NCBI GenBank assembly: GCA_963693285.1
Contig: OY848917.1
Coordinates: 4,020,618-4,084,617 of the forward strand
Length of the DNA: 64,000 nucleotides
Origin: Xestospongia muta
Lineage: Eukaryota; Porifera; Demospongiae; Haplosclerida; Petrosiidae
Direction of reading: 5' to 3'
Positions within the stretch are counted from its first letter, which is position 1. Each line of letters starts with the position of its first letter. Under the pieces are notes generated by a model, which had not been told where the DNA came from, did not search any database, and worked only from the letters and a program-made list of their open reading frames with translations. The position numbers were made by a program, and so were the translations under genes. This document shows, piece after piece, positions 23,125 to 35,330 of this stretch.

Positions 23125-23240
23125 TAACTCGATGTATTCCCAATCACTGGGTTCAGGCTTGGTGTCCAAAAACTGCAAATGATGATTAAATAATTGATAT
23201 TACAGTACTTTGAAAGGCTGTTCATGTAATAATATATATT
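23125..23240 (-). pseudogene. Ghost of a sixth kinase copy (start of last exon plus intron)
   Basis: On the minus strand this short piece contains intron 7, its acceptor (TTTGCAG) and the first 40-50 bases of the last exon of the kinase family (FLDTKPEPSDWEYIE). Both sides jump straight into inter-gene block sequence. It shows that another kinase gene once lay here and was almost wholly deleted, and it explains why two FYVE exon relics sit only 620 bp apart. Confidence 0.7.
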
Positions 23241-23298
23241 TATAATAATATATTGTAAGCATTATGTTGATGTACTTACTATTTGTTGTGTTCTTTAG

Positions 23299-23395
23299 AC
23301 GTAGTGATTACCAAAGTGAAATAGAGAGACTAAGAATTACCAAGAAAGTATGTGTGTGTCTTGACTGTTATGATAGACTAAGATTACACAATATA
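23299..23395 (+). pseudogene. WDFY3: FYVE C-terminal exon remnant, copy 4
   Basis: The frame is open (SDYQSEIERLRITKK then VCVCLDCYDRLRLHN), but the codon completed at the exon start would be Arg in place of the zinc-binding Cys (acgt for atgt). No matching first FYVE exon is present in this unit. Confidence 0.6.
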
Positions 23396-23961
23396 TAATT
23401 GCTTTATAAATGAATATAAATTATTCTTTACTCTAATAATCTTGCATTAATTTGAAATTAATTTTTTAACAGTCTTGGTCAGCTGGAGGGAATGATGTAC
23501 ATGTGTTTGTCATCATTTTGCAGGTAACAGCACTACCTACGTAGTGAAGATACTGTATTTCATGTTTTTTTACCAACCACAATAACTCAAATAATAGCCA
23601 ACTGCATATTAGCAACAGAGTTAATTTTATAATATAACTTGGCACTGGTGAATCCTAAGGTAGTCAAATTTCATAAATTTGATACATGTATTTAGTGATA
23701 ACAGATTATATTAGTCTTGAGTAATCTAGTTTAGTTTCAAGATGTACATGTTTGTTTATTTTTGCTTTAAAGAAATTTATGTATTGAATATAAAAACATT
23801 ATATAGTTCACACATTGGCCAATAATAAGTCTATTGTTCACACTATTATTGTTTACAAATTATTAAATTAGACAAGTTAGCAAATGAAAAATAAATAACT
23901 AAAATTACTAGTAACATTATCCTTTAACAAAACTATTTCACACAAAATTGCAGCAAAACAG
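23396..23961. other. Kinase D 3' flank
   Basis: Non-coding; closely matches 11680-12244 (flank of C) and 30200-31023 (flank of E). It probably contains the 3' UTR of kinase D. Confidence 0.45.
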
Positions 23962-26900
23962 TTAATTTAAACTTTCTGCTTGTTTTTTTTGTCGCTCCAA
24001 GATAGCTTCCAAATGGTCGTCTTTTTGATCCAGATTTAAAATGTCAACTGGTTTGTCAGCTACAGATGGTTGTCTGTCCAATGTGTTTGATGTTCTTATT
24101 AGATTCATTTTAGCACTATCTTGTTTTGTAATATCATCTGTGGTCTGAGAAGCAGGTTGTGGTGCTTTTGGGATTACATTCTCTGTAGAAATCAAATCAG
24201 GAGGGAGATGTTCATGAGCTGACTCAATTATCTGTCGTCTCTTGAGAAGTTTAGCACCTAAAGATTTCAATTGTTCCTCATCATCTTCAGTCTCAATAGC
24301 AACAGGAAGAAGACTAATACCAACTTTTTGTGGATTATAAACTTTAGGTGGTGGAGTTGGTTTAGGTGATTTTGGTAGAGTAGGTGGAGGGAGTGAAGCA
24401 CTCTTTTTTCTTTTTTTTGGTTTTAGAGTGTTGGTTTCTTTAGCCATATCAGGAAGTTTACTTGTTAAGTTGGACCTTAACATCTCGTGGTCATCTGAGG
24501 TACCCAAAGAAAGTGGTAATGTTTTATCTTCACTTATCAGAACTGTTAACTTACTTTGGATTCTTTCCAAATTTGACTTCAAGGCATCTTCTGTAGCTAA
24601 CTCAATGTGTTCTCTATCACTGGATTCTGACTTGGTCTCCGATAACTGCAATTAATGATTAAACAATTGTTATTACAGTGCTTTTAATGGCTGTTCATAT
24701 ATTAATGTTGCTAATTCACATTATTTTGAAGATGAGCATTGTTGCCTTATAATAACAGTGCAATTCAGAATTTAAACTATATGTAACTTATTATGTGATG
24801 TTACAAAATTGATTATACCATAAGTGTATGAATATATAAACTATACATTACTTTGTATGACAAATGTTGGGGATTAGCATCATACAGGTCTTTTTCCAAT
24901 TCTTGCAATGTCTTTTGGTAACCTTTTTTTTTCTTTTTTTTGTCACCAGGCATTTGTAAGTTTTTTTGGCGTTCAAGCTGCATATGTATACATTGAGATA
25001 CCAAAGCGCTATTCCTGGATTCCAAGTTTCTAACAGTGAGATTCAACTCTTCCAATGATTTCTGTTAAAAACGAGAGTTGTTCATTCCTAATTATAAAGT
25101 GTTACTATATTTTATATTCTTTAGTACTGATAACAAAGCCACCTTTTAATCAGAATAATTCTGGTACTCTTAGAACCTTAGTACTATATGGTATCACTGT
25201 ATTCATAATTTTTATTATGGGTTGAAAAGTAAACTATTAATAATTGTTGGAATTGAATAATGTGTAAAAGTTTGCGAATACTGTCATTGTGATTTGCCCC
25301 CCAAAAAGTAATAAAGAGAGTACCTATTATCTTCTATTGTATGTGTAAAACTCAGTCTTAGCACTATATGTTATCTTGATCAATGACTGTTAATAAATAT
25401 GCATCATTTACAATGGTTCTTCAAATGTAGCTTTTTGTTTGCATACCTCAGAGTTTTTAAGGCTTTCAATATCTTCACATAGTCGTTCAATAGTTTCTTC
25501 ATATTGATGCACCTTTGCCATATTTTTATCATTTATTTGACAAAGCTGCACTTTTTCCTGTTCCATATGGACAATCTAAATAAAGATGTAATATCTCAAT
25601 GTTAAATAAAATTCAATACAGTGACTATAACAATACCTGTGCTGACATGGAGTCACGTACTTCTCGTAATTCTCTATCATGTACATTCTTCAGCTCCATC
25701 TAATGAAAAATTATTGATATTATAACACAAAGGTCACATACTATCACTATCATTTACTAGTTATTATTCAATACCTGAGCTTGCAACAATTCAGCAACTT
25801 GAGATTGTAACTACATAAAACATAAACATGATAATCATATAATCAAAGCTAACTTCTTCCTTTTCATTAGTCACTGCTGCCAGTTGAGCCTCTGCTTCTT
25901 CCTTTCCTGTAGTAATTGCAGTCATTTGACTTTCCATTTCTTCCTTTGTATTAGTCATTGTAGTCAGTTGAGCTTTCAACTGATCTACTTCTTCATTTTC
26001 TTTTCTTCTGTTTCTATCAGAAACTACGTTTAGATCAATTCCAGGTAACTTTTCTATGAATTCTTTAACAGCTGTTTGATACTCCTTCAGTTGGTCTGCC
26101 AGATCTGCATTCTCTATTTGAGGACACTATATACGATATAAAGATAAAAGCAATTTTGAAATACATATGCAATAACATTTATCTTGACACGTGCATAAGC
26201 TGTCATTATTAACTTACAGAAATCTTCATGACATCTTCTAGTTTATATGGATAAGTAGAACATAATCCATTGAGGTTTGTGTTAAGTGCTAGCATAGTTG
26301 GCCGTTCCTTTGGTTCATCTTGAAGACATGCTGCAATAAGGTCATAGAGACAATGCTGTTGACCCATTTTCTTCAGCCATGACCTTCGTCTTTCCATTTC
26401 AATACCATCTTTAATATCGCCAACTTTCTTCCAATTCATATAAACAGGCTGTGGATATTCTTCATTGATAATGTAAAGAGTTACATGACCTACAAACAAA
26501 GAACTAATGTAATGTGTTGTGATATTACTAAATTTACCAAATGAGAATGTGTCTAATTTATGATCATAATCTCCTTCAACAGCCTCTGGTGGCATATAAT
26601 CTACTGCTCCAGGCATAATTGTCATACTACCTCTAACAGGACTGTTAGAAATGTTTTGTGGGAGTACTCGTGACATTCCAAAGTCTGCTACTTTAGCACA
26701 TAGTTGTTCTGTGAGCAATATGTTGCCAGCATTGAGATCTCGATGTATGACACCATGAGAGTGAATGTGTAACAAACCTGATGAAACATCTCGTAAAATA
26801 CTTAACTTGATGGATAGAGGAATATTTCGCTGTTTTCCTATGAATCTTCCCAGATCAATGTGTAGTTTTTCCATAACAAGTGTTAAATCTCTTGGGTCTG

Positions 26901-27231
26901 GTGATGGTTGGTAAATACCAAGAAACTGGACAACATTAGGATGACGCATCTTGCTCATTAGATCGCATTCTTGGCGAAATTTCTCGAGGAATGGCTTGTA
27001 TTGACCTTCTTCAACAAGCAGATGGCCTCCTAATCCAACGAGAATATCCAATATACATTTCCCAACGCACACTGTTCCATTGTATTTGACTTCAAAGACA
27101 GCATCACAAGCACCTCGCGCCTTCTCTTTCGATGGCTCGATTTTTTCGTCTAAATAAATCATGTACGGTTGTAAAAATTTGCTCGGCACTTGATTTCTCC
27201 ATACGTTCTCAAACCAAAGACTGGCCGCCAT
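23962..27231 (-). CDS. Kinase D: intact frame but altered glycine loop
   Basis: Exons are 26538-27231, 26218-26489, 25854-26126, 25775-25810, 25637-25699, 25447-25575, 24852-25061 and 23962-24645, about 786 aa. The domain order is as in C. Two changes touch the nucleotide-binding part: the last glycine of the loop is Asp (RGACDAV instead of RGAYGAV, position 43), and the residue after the catalytic Lys58 is Cys instead of Arg. HRD, Asn170 and DFG are unchanged. The long coiled-coil exon is shortened and now contains a run of six lysines (PGDKKKKKKGYQ) from an expanded A/T homopolymer. The tail keeps PTPPPKVYNPQKVG. An in-frame ATG six codons upstream (27249) is possible, but MAAS is the conserved start. 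This copy may be weakly active or a pseudokinase-like partner of its paralogues. Confidence 0.85.
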
Positions 27232-27513
27232 AATGCTCCAAGTAGACACTACTATGTTGAACTAAGACACTACTTGGATTGGAATTGGGACTAAAAGTTG
27301 ACGTTCTGTTACTAGATTAACATTCTGGACACTCCCTTGTATTTTATTGTAATTATTACGTGTTGTCATGGTTATTTATTGAGGTTACTCATTTTACTCA
27401 TGTTGAAGGTTCCTAGTTTTAATTAAATACTATGACTAGCTAGAGTCCCAGCAGAAAACACGTGGTTTCTCTCTTCATGATACAATACAAATACATTAGA
27501 AAGCCAATGTCAT
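27232..27513. other. Kinase D 5' flank
   Basis: Contains the conserved kinase upstream sequence, the attacgtgttgtcatgg string and an undisturbed CTCCCTTG site (about 27326-27333). The same site is interrupted by a hAT fragment upstream of kinase E. Confidence 0.5.
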
Positions 27514-28005
27514 ATTGCTTGATAGTACATGTTAGACATACTGCTTGATAGTACATGTTAGACATATTGCTCATGTTAGACATACTGCTTGATAGTACAT
27601 GTTAGACATACTGCTCATGTTAGACATACTGCTTGATAGTACATGTTAGACATACTGCTCATGTTAGACATACTGCTTGATAGTACATGTTATACATACT
27701 GCTTGATAGTACATGTTAGACATACTGCTTGATAGTACATGTTATACATACTGCTTGATAGTACATGTTAGACATACTGCTCATGTTAGACATACTGCTT
27801 GATAGTACATGTTAGACATACTGCTTGATAGTACATGTTAGACATACTGCTCATGTTAGACATACTGCTTGATAGTACATGTTAGACATACTGCTTGATA
27901 GTACATGTTAGACATACTGCTCATGTTAGACATACTGCTTGATAGTACATGTTAGACATACTGCTTGATAGTACATGTTAGACATACTGCTTGATAGCAC
28001 ATGTT
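27514..28005. repeat. Higher-order minisatellite of 26-bp and 18-bp units
   Basis: Roughly twenty units of CTTGATAGTACATGTTAGAC plus ATACTG (26 bp) alternate with a shortened 18-bp version that lacks CTTGATAGTA and reads CTCATGTTAGACATACTG. Much of the array follows a 26-26-18 pattern, so a 70-bp block is the higher-order unit. A more diverged relative lies upstream of kinase E at 35040-35330. Confidence 0.95.
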
Positions 28006-28744
28006 AGATACTGTTTGAAAACACTGCTTGTCTTATTTTTAGATTTAGTGAACCAGAGAGACTGAGAGTTAACACTTAAAGCTACTTTTTATCACTATAA
28101 AAAAATGGATTGGTTGATCTAAAGGGTCATTTACGTTACATATAATACATGACAAGATGATACACACTAGTAAACATCATACTGCTGCTGTCATTACTAA
28201 AACTATACTAATTGATAGTTGTTTGGTTTATATAGCTGTCAAAAGGATGAAGATTCTATTTAATTAGTTAGATAGATGAAAAAATTTTCTTTGATACTGG
28301 GATTGTGTATGTGTGCAATAACTATGTAGTAATCTGTGGTAACTTTACAATGTCTTTATTTGTAATGATTGTTACCATGTTCTTAATAAGATATCTCCAC
28401 AGACTACACACATGGCATTTGAGAAGTCATTTATACACAAACTGTATAGTTCCATAGTAATTATTTAATATTGACATATCCACTACACAGTTCAGATAAT
28501 AGTTATCAAGGTATTATATGGTAGTAATTACTATCTACTATTAGTTACTGTACCAATTACTGTACATCCATGTAACATATAATATTATATTATTTTGTTA
28601 ACTGAAGTAACACTAACTAGCAGCAGGGAATACATATGAAATGGCATAATACACTTCAAACACTAAATGTATACAAGTCCTAGCCAAAAAAATAAATCAC
28701 TAAATATTATACCAGATACTATAATCTGTCAGTATTTCAATATG
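28006..28744. other. Spacer right of the minisatellite
   Basis: No coding signal. It matches 35331-36062 through most of its length (for example the stretch acattacacataatacatgacaagatg), confirming that the D and E upstream regions are duplicates. Confidence 0.45.
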
Positions 28745-29937
28745 TTACGCTTTTAGTTGTTTTAGCATATCTAAGATTTGGGCCATAGTCAGATGATTGT
28801 GACGATCTTGGTTAAGACGCCTCTGTATTATAAAAGTCATAGAAGGCCATGCAGACAATCTACTAGCTTTTCCTCTCTATATATAACTGTCACAGAAGGT
28901 GGACGATGTAAGATCATCTCCATTAGGAGAACAAAACAACTGTATACATCCATTGTTGGTGTATGATCACCTGGATAACGTGACTCTGGGGCATGATATA
29001 TCTGTCAATTATCCATCCATCTACTTAATTATATAACTACCTACATTTAAAAATAGTTTGGTTGCTATATGTTGTCTATCTTCTTGAGATTCTAGTTCTA
29101 GTAGTCTTTCTTGAAGACTTCAGATGTTTTGTTGAGCAACTAAAAGATGATCTTGGTTGTCAGGTTGTAGAACTCTCTCCTCAATTGAAAAGTTATCTTG
29201 AGTTGGTTTTGTTTGCTGTTGTTCCTTCCATTTTCTCCTTACTTCTGTGAGTTGTTTCAGCAGTCTTTGTTTGTAGTAATCAGTTGAGGTCAGTTCATTA
29301 TTGTCTGTTACAAACCCTACTGACCATTGACAATGCATGTTATACTAATAGTAGACTACCACATTGCTTCTCTCATATAGTCCTCAATGATGGAAGAAGT
29401 AATAAGACTATACTAAGTTGTAGTACATAACAAGGTCACCTATATAACAGTACATGTACTAAATGAACACCAAGAAGAGTTATAGTACTGATAATATATA
29501 CAGTATTATCTCTTATGATGAATATGTGGGTAACAGTAGTACATCAAAACAGTTTACTAGTACATCTAATTACATCTCCTATTATGGACATCAAACCACA
29601 CCTCCTACTATACACAATATAACTACTATGACATCAATTATGTTTTTTTCTCATAAAAAATCAATGTAGTATTGTAATGCAGCATGTAATGACTAATTTA
29701 CTTAGTTCAATTAACATTGTTATATTGGGATCTGTGACATATAGACCACCAGTCTTTACTAAACCTCTTACTATGACATATATATCACCATACCTGACTT
29801 TACCTCCTACTCTAACTACACCATGATTTACCTTTGTCCATGACTTCTCACTATATCCAGTACCCAGCAGTCATTTAGCGATTTCTTAACATTATCAAGC
29901 TCACCTATAACCACTAGTATAGGTGATATTGATACAG
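28745..29937 (-). pseudogene. Second kinase family, copy 2: Kelch, coiled coil and kinase C-lobe remnants
   Basis: Read from right to left: 29690-29937 matches the Kelch-associated exon of copy 3; 29062-29338 encodes a coiled coil (QRLLKQLTEVRRKWKEQQQ then LLVAQQN, a stop, and SLQERLLELESQEDRQ); 28745-29000 encodes a kinase C-lobe (YHAPESRYPGDHTPTMDVYS then LLMEM, a frame break, and SAWPSMTFIIQRRLNQDR, HNHLTMAQILDMLKQL). The kinase N-lobe and catalytic loop are missing. The in-frame TGA in the coiled coil is shared with copy 3, so it predates their separation. The original product was probably a Kelch plus coiled coil plus TKL kinase protein; I recall such combinations from sponge genomes. 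A small plus-strand frame at 29463-29669 lies in the same stretch and has no recognised family. Confidence 0.6.
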
Positions 29938-30096
29938 CTGCTACAAGAAAAGTCTAATTCATCCTATATATCTTTACATACAAATAGCTGATCATATGAA
30001 AGTAATCATTTTCATTGCAAGGTATTCCTGAAGTGTATACATAATACTATATTCTAAACATTACGTTGATGACTTACTATTTGTTGTATTCTTTAG

Positions 30097-30190
30097 ATGT
30101 TGTGATTACTAAAGTAAATAAGAGAGTCTAAGAATTACCAAGAAAGTATGTGTGTGTCTTGACTGTTATGACAGACTAAGATTGCATAAT
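30097..30190 (+). pseudogene. WDFY3: FYVE C-terminal exon remnant, copy 5
   Basis: Closely resembles copy 2 at 11576, including the frame-breaking change after CDY. It is followed by a 22-bp tandem duplication (ttgcattaatttgaaagtaaat) at about 30250-30290. Confidence 0.6.
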
Positions 30191-30348
30191 ACATAATAGT
30201 TAATACTCCTTTTATAAATGAATATAAATTATTCATTACTCTAATAATCTTGCATTAATTTGAAAGTAAATTGCATTAATTTGAAAGTAAATTTTTAACA
30301 GTCTTGGTCAGCTGGAGGGAATGATGTACATATGCTTGTCACCAATTT

Positions 30349-30571
30349 TTTCTATATTCTTTAACTGCTATAAGGTAAAACACTGAAGAAACAACTAGAA
30401 GAAAGTCTACTTATATAACAAAACAACAAATCTAAAAATAGAATATACCAAATAAGGAATATACTAAATATAACTAGAAGCTCTAAACTATTATATGGTA
30501 ATGATAGTAAACAGTTCAGAGAGCAGTTTTGTCTTACTTAGGACAAATCTTCCTCCTCCTGATGGGCGAGA
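30349..30571. mobile_element. 223-bp insertion of unknown type in the shared block
   Basis: Alignment by eye with the empty sites at 3200, 11785 and 22895 shows extra DNA here between two copies of AATTT (30344-30348 and 30572-30576), a possible 5-bp target duplication. I see no terminal inverted repeats or coding sequence, so the class is undetermined. Confidence 0.4.
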
Positions 30572-31023
30572 AATTTGTCATGCAGGGAACAGCACCGCCT
30601 AAGTAGTGAAGACACTATATTTAATGTTCTTTATCAACCACAATAACTCAAAATAGAAGACTTGATATTAGCAACAGAGTTAATTTTATTATATAACTTG
30701 GCACTGATGAATCCTAAGGTAGTCAAATTTCATAAATTTAATAGAAGTATTTAGTGATAATAGATTACATCATAGTCTTGAGTAATATAGTCTAGTTTCA
30801 AGATGTACATGTTTATTTGTTGTTTCTTTAAAGAAATATGTGCATTAAACATACAAAACATTATATAGTTCACACATTGTCCAATAATAAGTCTATTGTT
30901 CACATGAATTTTGTTTACAAATTATTAAATTAGACAAGTTAGCAAATGAAAAATAAATAATTAAAAACTACTAGTAACATATCCTTTAACAGAACTATCT
31001 CACACAAAATTTCAGCGAAACAT
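30572..31023. other. Kinase E 3' flank
   Basis: Non-coding; matches the flanks of C and D and probably holds the 3' UTR. Confidence 0.45.
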
Positions 31024-34000
31024 TTAATTTAAAGTCTCTGCCCGTTTTCTTCGTCGCTCCAAGATAGCTTCCAATTGGTCATCTTTTTGATTCAGGCTTA
31101 AAATGTTGTTAACTGGTTTGTTAGCTACAGGTCGTGGTCTGCCTAATGTGCTCCATCTTCTTTGTTGGTTCATTTTAGTACCATCATCTTGTTTTGTAAT
31201 GTCATCTGTGGTCTGAGAAGCAGGCTGTGGTGTTCTTTGAGCACCATTCTCTGTAGAAATTATATCAGGAATGAGATGCTCTTGAGCTGACTCAATTTTC
31301 TGTCGTCTCTTGAGAAGTTTAGCACCTAAAGATGTCAATGGTTCCTCATCATCTTCAGTCTTAATAGCAACAGGAAGAAGACTAATACCAACTTTTTGTG
31401 GATTATAACCTCTAGGTGGTGGAGTTGGTTTTGCTTCTGCTGGTATAGAAGTGTATGTAGTAGGTGAAGGGAGTAAAGGATCCTCTCTTCTCTCTTCTGG
31501 ATTTAGAGTGCTGGTTTCTTTACCCAAACCAGGAAATTCACTTGCTAAGTTGGACCTTAATAGCTCATGGTCATCTGAGGTACCAAAGAAAGTGGTAATG
31601 TTTTATCTTCACTTATCAGAACTGTTAACTTACTTTGGATTCTTTCTGAAATTGACTTCGAGGCACTTGTGCCATCTTTTGTAGCTAACTGAATGTGTTC
31701 CCAATCACTGGATTCTGACTTGGTCTCCGATAACTGCAATTAATGATTAAATAATTGTTATTACAGTGCTTTTAAAGGCTATTCATGTACTAATGTTGCT
31801 GATTCACACTAATTTTGATGATGAGCATTATTGCCCTATAATAACAGTGCAATCTAGAAGCTAAATTGTATGTATTTTGTTGTGTGATGTTACAAAATTG
31901 ATTATCCCATATATATAAACTATACATTACCTTGTATGACAAAAGTTGGTGATTAGCATCATACAAGTCTTTTTCCAATTGTATTTTCTCTTGCAATGTC
32001 TTTTGGTAATCTTTTTCAATAGCTTGTAGTCTTTCTTCAATCTTTTTTCTGTCACCAGCCATTTGTAAGTTTTGGTGTTCAAGCTGTATACATTGAGACT
32101 CAAAAGCTCTGTTTCTGGATTCCAAGTTTCTAACAGTGAGATTCAACTCTTCCAATGATTTCTGTTAAAAACAAGAGTTGGTCATTCCTAATCATAACAA
32201 AGCCGCCTTTTATTCACTAGAATTCTGGTACTCTACTTGATCTTTACAACATTAGTACCTTATATGGTATCACTGTATTCATAATTTTTATTATGGGTTG
32301 AAAAGTAAACTATTAATAATTGTTGGAATTGAATAATGTGTAAAAGTTTATGAATACTGTCATTGTGATTTGCCCCCCAAAAAGTAATAAAGAGAGTACC
32401 TATTATCTTCTATTGTATGTGTAAAACTCAGTCTTAGCACTATATGTTATTTTAATCAATGACTGTTAATAAATATGCATCATTTGCTATGGTTATTCAA
32501 ATGTAGCTTTTTGTTTGCATACCTCAGTGTTTCTAAGGTTTTCAGTATCTTCACGTAGTCGTTCAATAGTTTCTTCATATTGATGCACCTTTGCCATATT
32601 TTCATCATTTATTTGACAAAGTTGGACATTTTCCTGTTCCATATGGACAATCTAAATAAAGATGTAATATCTCAATGTTAAATAAAATTCAATACAGTGG
32701 TTATAACAATACCTGTGCTGACATGGAGTCACGTACTTCTCGTAATTCTCTATCATGTACATTCTTCAGCTCCATCTAATGAAAAATTATTGATATTATA
32801 ACACAAAGGTCACATACTATCACTATCATTTACTAGTTATTATTCAATACCTGAGCTTGCAACAATTCAGCAACTTGAGATTGTAACTACATAAGACATA
32901 AACATGATGATCATATAATCAAAGCTAACTTCTTCCTTTTCATTAGTCACTGCTGCCAGTCGAGCCTCTGCTTCTTCCTTTCCTGTAGTAATTGCAGTCA
33001 TTTGACTTTCTATTTCTTCCTTTGTATTAGTCATTGTAGTCAGTTGAGCTTTCAACTGATCTACTTCTTCATTTTCTTTTCTTCTGTCTCTATCAAAAAC
33101 TACTTTTAGATCAATTCCAGGTAACTTTTCCACAAATTCTTTAACAGCTGTTTGATACTCCTTCTTCAGTTGGTCTAACAGATCAGTATTCTCTATTTGA
33201 GGACACTATATATGATATAAAGACAAAAGCAATTTTAAACACATTATATGCAACGACATGTAGCTGGACACATGTATTTACTGACTGTCATTGTTAACTC
33301 ACAGAAATCTTCATGACATCTTCTAGTTTATATGGATAAGTAGAACATAATTCATTTAGGTTTGTGTTAAGTGCTAGCATAGTTGGCCGTTCTTCTGGTT
33401 CATCTTGAAGACATGCTACAATAAGGTCATAGAGACAATGCTGTTGACCCATTTTCTTCAGCCATGTCCTTCTTCTTTCCATTTCAATACCATCTTTAAT
33501 ATCACCAACTTTCTTCCAATTCATATAAACGGGCTGTGGATATTCTTCATTGATAAGGTAAAGAGCTACATGACCTACAAACAAAAAACTAATGTAATGT
33601 GTTGTAATATTACTAAATTTACCAAATGAGAATGTATCTAATTTATGATCATAATCTCCTTCAACAGCCTCTGGTGGCATATAATCTGCTGCTCCAGGCA
33701 TAATTGTCATGTTACCCCTAATAGGACTGTTAGAAATGTTTTGTGAAAGCACTCGTGACATTCCAAAGTCTGCTACTTTAGCACATAGTTGTTCTGTGAG
33801 CAATATGTTGCCAGCATTGAGATCTCGATGTATGACACCATGAGAGTGAATGTGTAACAAACCTGATGAAACATCTCGTAAAATACTTAACTTGATGGAT
33901 AGAGGAATATTTTGCTGTTTTCCTATGAATCTTCCCAGATCAATGTGTAGTTTTTCCATAACTAGAGTTAAATCTCTTGGGTCTGGTGATGGTTGGTAAA

Positions 34001-34316
34001 TACCAAGAAACTGGACAACATTAGGATGACGCATCTTGCTCATTAGATCGCATTCTTGGCGAAATTTCTCGAGCAATGGCATGTACTGATCTTCGTCAAC
34101 AAGCTGGTGGCCTCCTAATCCAACAAGAATATCCAATATACGTTTCCCAACGCACACTGCTCCATTGTATTTGACTTCAAAGACAGCACCATAAGCACCT
34201 CGCGCCTTCTCTTTCGATGGCTCAATTCTCTCGTCTAAACAAATCATGTACGGTTGTAAAAGTTCGCTCGGTACTTGATTTCTCCATACGTTCTGAAACC
34301 AAAGAGTGGCCGCCAT
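31024..34316 (-). CDS. Kinase E: intact catalytic core, frameshift in the tail
   Basis: Exons are 33623-34316, 33303-33574, 32930-33205, 32851-32886, 32713-32775, 32523-32651, 31931-32161 and the last from 31733. Kinase residues are complete (Lys58, HRD, DFG, PPEA). Exon 3 has one extra Lys codon. In the last exon a run of three C in the paralogues (tacccaaag) is two here near 31582, so the frame ends at 31557 after about 625 aa, while the ancestral tail stays open in the other frame to the stop at 31024. The lost part includes the PTPPPRGYNPQKVG block and the basic C-terminal helix. Either the protein is truncated or the assembly has a one-base error. The start is the conserved MAAT/MAAS Met; an upstream in-frame ATG (34349) is less likely. 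Confidence 0.8.
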
Positions 34317-34418
34317 AATGCTCCAACTGGAAACTACTATGGTAAACAAGGCCCTACTTAGAATTGGGACTGAAAGTTGATGTTCTGTTACTAAAATAAC
34401 ATTCTAGACACTCCCTTG

Positions 34419-34822
34419 CAGAGTTTTAGGAATGAAGTTTAATTTGGGGGGTCTAACCTTATATTTAGTTGAATTATATTATTAAATTTCAAAAATGAAC
34501 AAAAATTAATTCATCTGTTGTTAAAGGAAACAAACTCTTTAGCTATTTCTAATAAGTTTATGTTATTGGTAAGGTCCTTCTTATGTGTATGTCACAGAAT
34601 GACATGGTTTAGTCGTTCTTGTGTCATAGTACTTTGTAGGTAATGTTTTAGTCAGCGTAAGGTTGAAAATGTGCTTTCTGCTGTCGCAGAAGTCATTGGT
34701 ACAATTAGATACAGTCTAATTAGGTTATGAACTTTGGAAAACATAATTTTACCACCATTTACATAGTCTTGAGTACAAAACAAGGGGGCTTGCCCCCTGC
34801 CCCTCCTTTTGTACCCCAATGC
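34419..34822 (-). mobile_element. hAT transposon fragment with 8-bp target duplication
   Basis: 404 bp sit between two perfect copies of CTCCCTTG (34411-34418 and 34823-34830); the equivalent site upstream of kinase D has one copy and no insert. Minus-strand translation of 34490-34735 gives RLYLIVPMTSATAESTFSTL, then LKHYLQSTMTQERLNHVIL and NNINLLEIAKEFVSFNNR, a good match to the C-terminal dimerisation region of hAT transposases. Three in-frame stops kill it. The 8-bp duplication is the hallmark of hAT insertion. The element begins with CAGAG; its right end carries a GC-rich palindrome (gggggcttgccccc). Confidence 0.8.
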
Positions 34823-35039
34823 TCCCTTGTTTTTTATTATAATTATTACATGTTGTCATGGTTATTTATTGAGGTTGCTTCAAATGCTGTCTGTGGAGAG
34901 AATAATAAGGTAAGTAATATTACTCGTGTTGACAGTTCCTAGTTTTAATTAAATACTATGACTAGCTAGAGTCCCAGCAGAAAACACGTGATTTCTCTCT
35001 TGATGGTACAATACAGACACATTAGAAAACCAATGTCAC

Positions 35040-35330
35040 ACTGCTTGATAGTACATGTTAGACATACTGCTTGATAGTACATGTTAGATATACTACTTAT
35101 ATACTACTTGATAGTACATGTTAGCTCTACTGCTTGATAGTAGATGTTAGACATACTGCTTATATACTGCTTGATAGTACATATTAGATATACTGCTTAT
35201 ATAGTACTTGATAGTACATCTTAGACATACTGCTTGATAGTACATGTTAGCTCTACTGCTTGATAGTACATGTTAGCTATACTGCTTGATAGTACATGTT
35301 AGATATACTGCTTAATAATATATGCTAGCT
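35040..35330. repeat. Degenerate relative of the kinase D minisatellite
   Basis: Units containing CTTGATAGTACATGTTAG recur with many substitutions and variable spacing (tatactgcttatatactgcttg). The array occupies the same position relative to kinase E as 27514-28005 does to kinase D, but it is more diverged and shorter. Confidence 0.85.

Noticed and set aside
27514..28005. Regular short repeats suggestive of a CRISPR array
   Set aside because: Units are adjacent with no unique spacers, there are no cas genes, and the context is eukaryotic; it is a minisatellite.
29463..29669. Plus-strand 68-codon open frame, partly repeated near 36470-36640
   Set aside because: Low-complexity Ser/Thr/Tyr composition, lies within the Kelch-kinase relic and is broken in the second copy.
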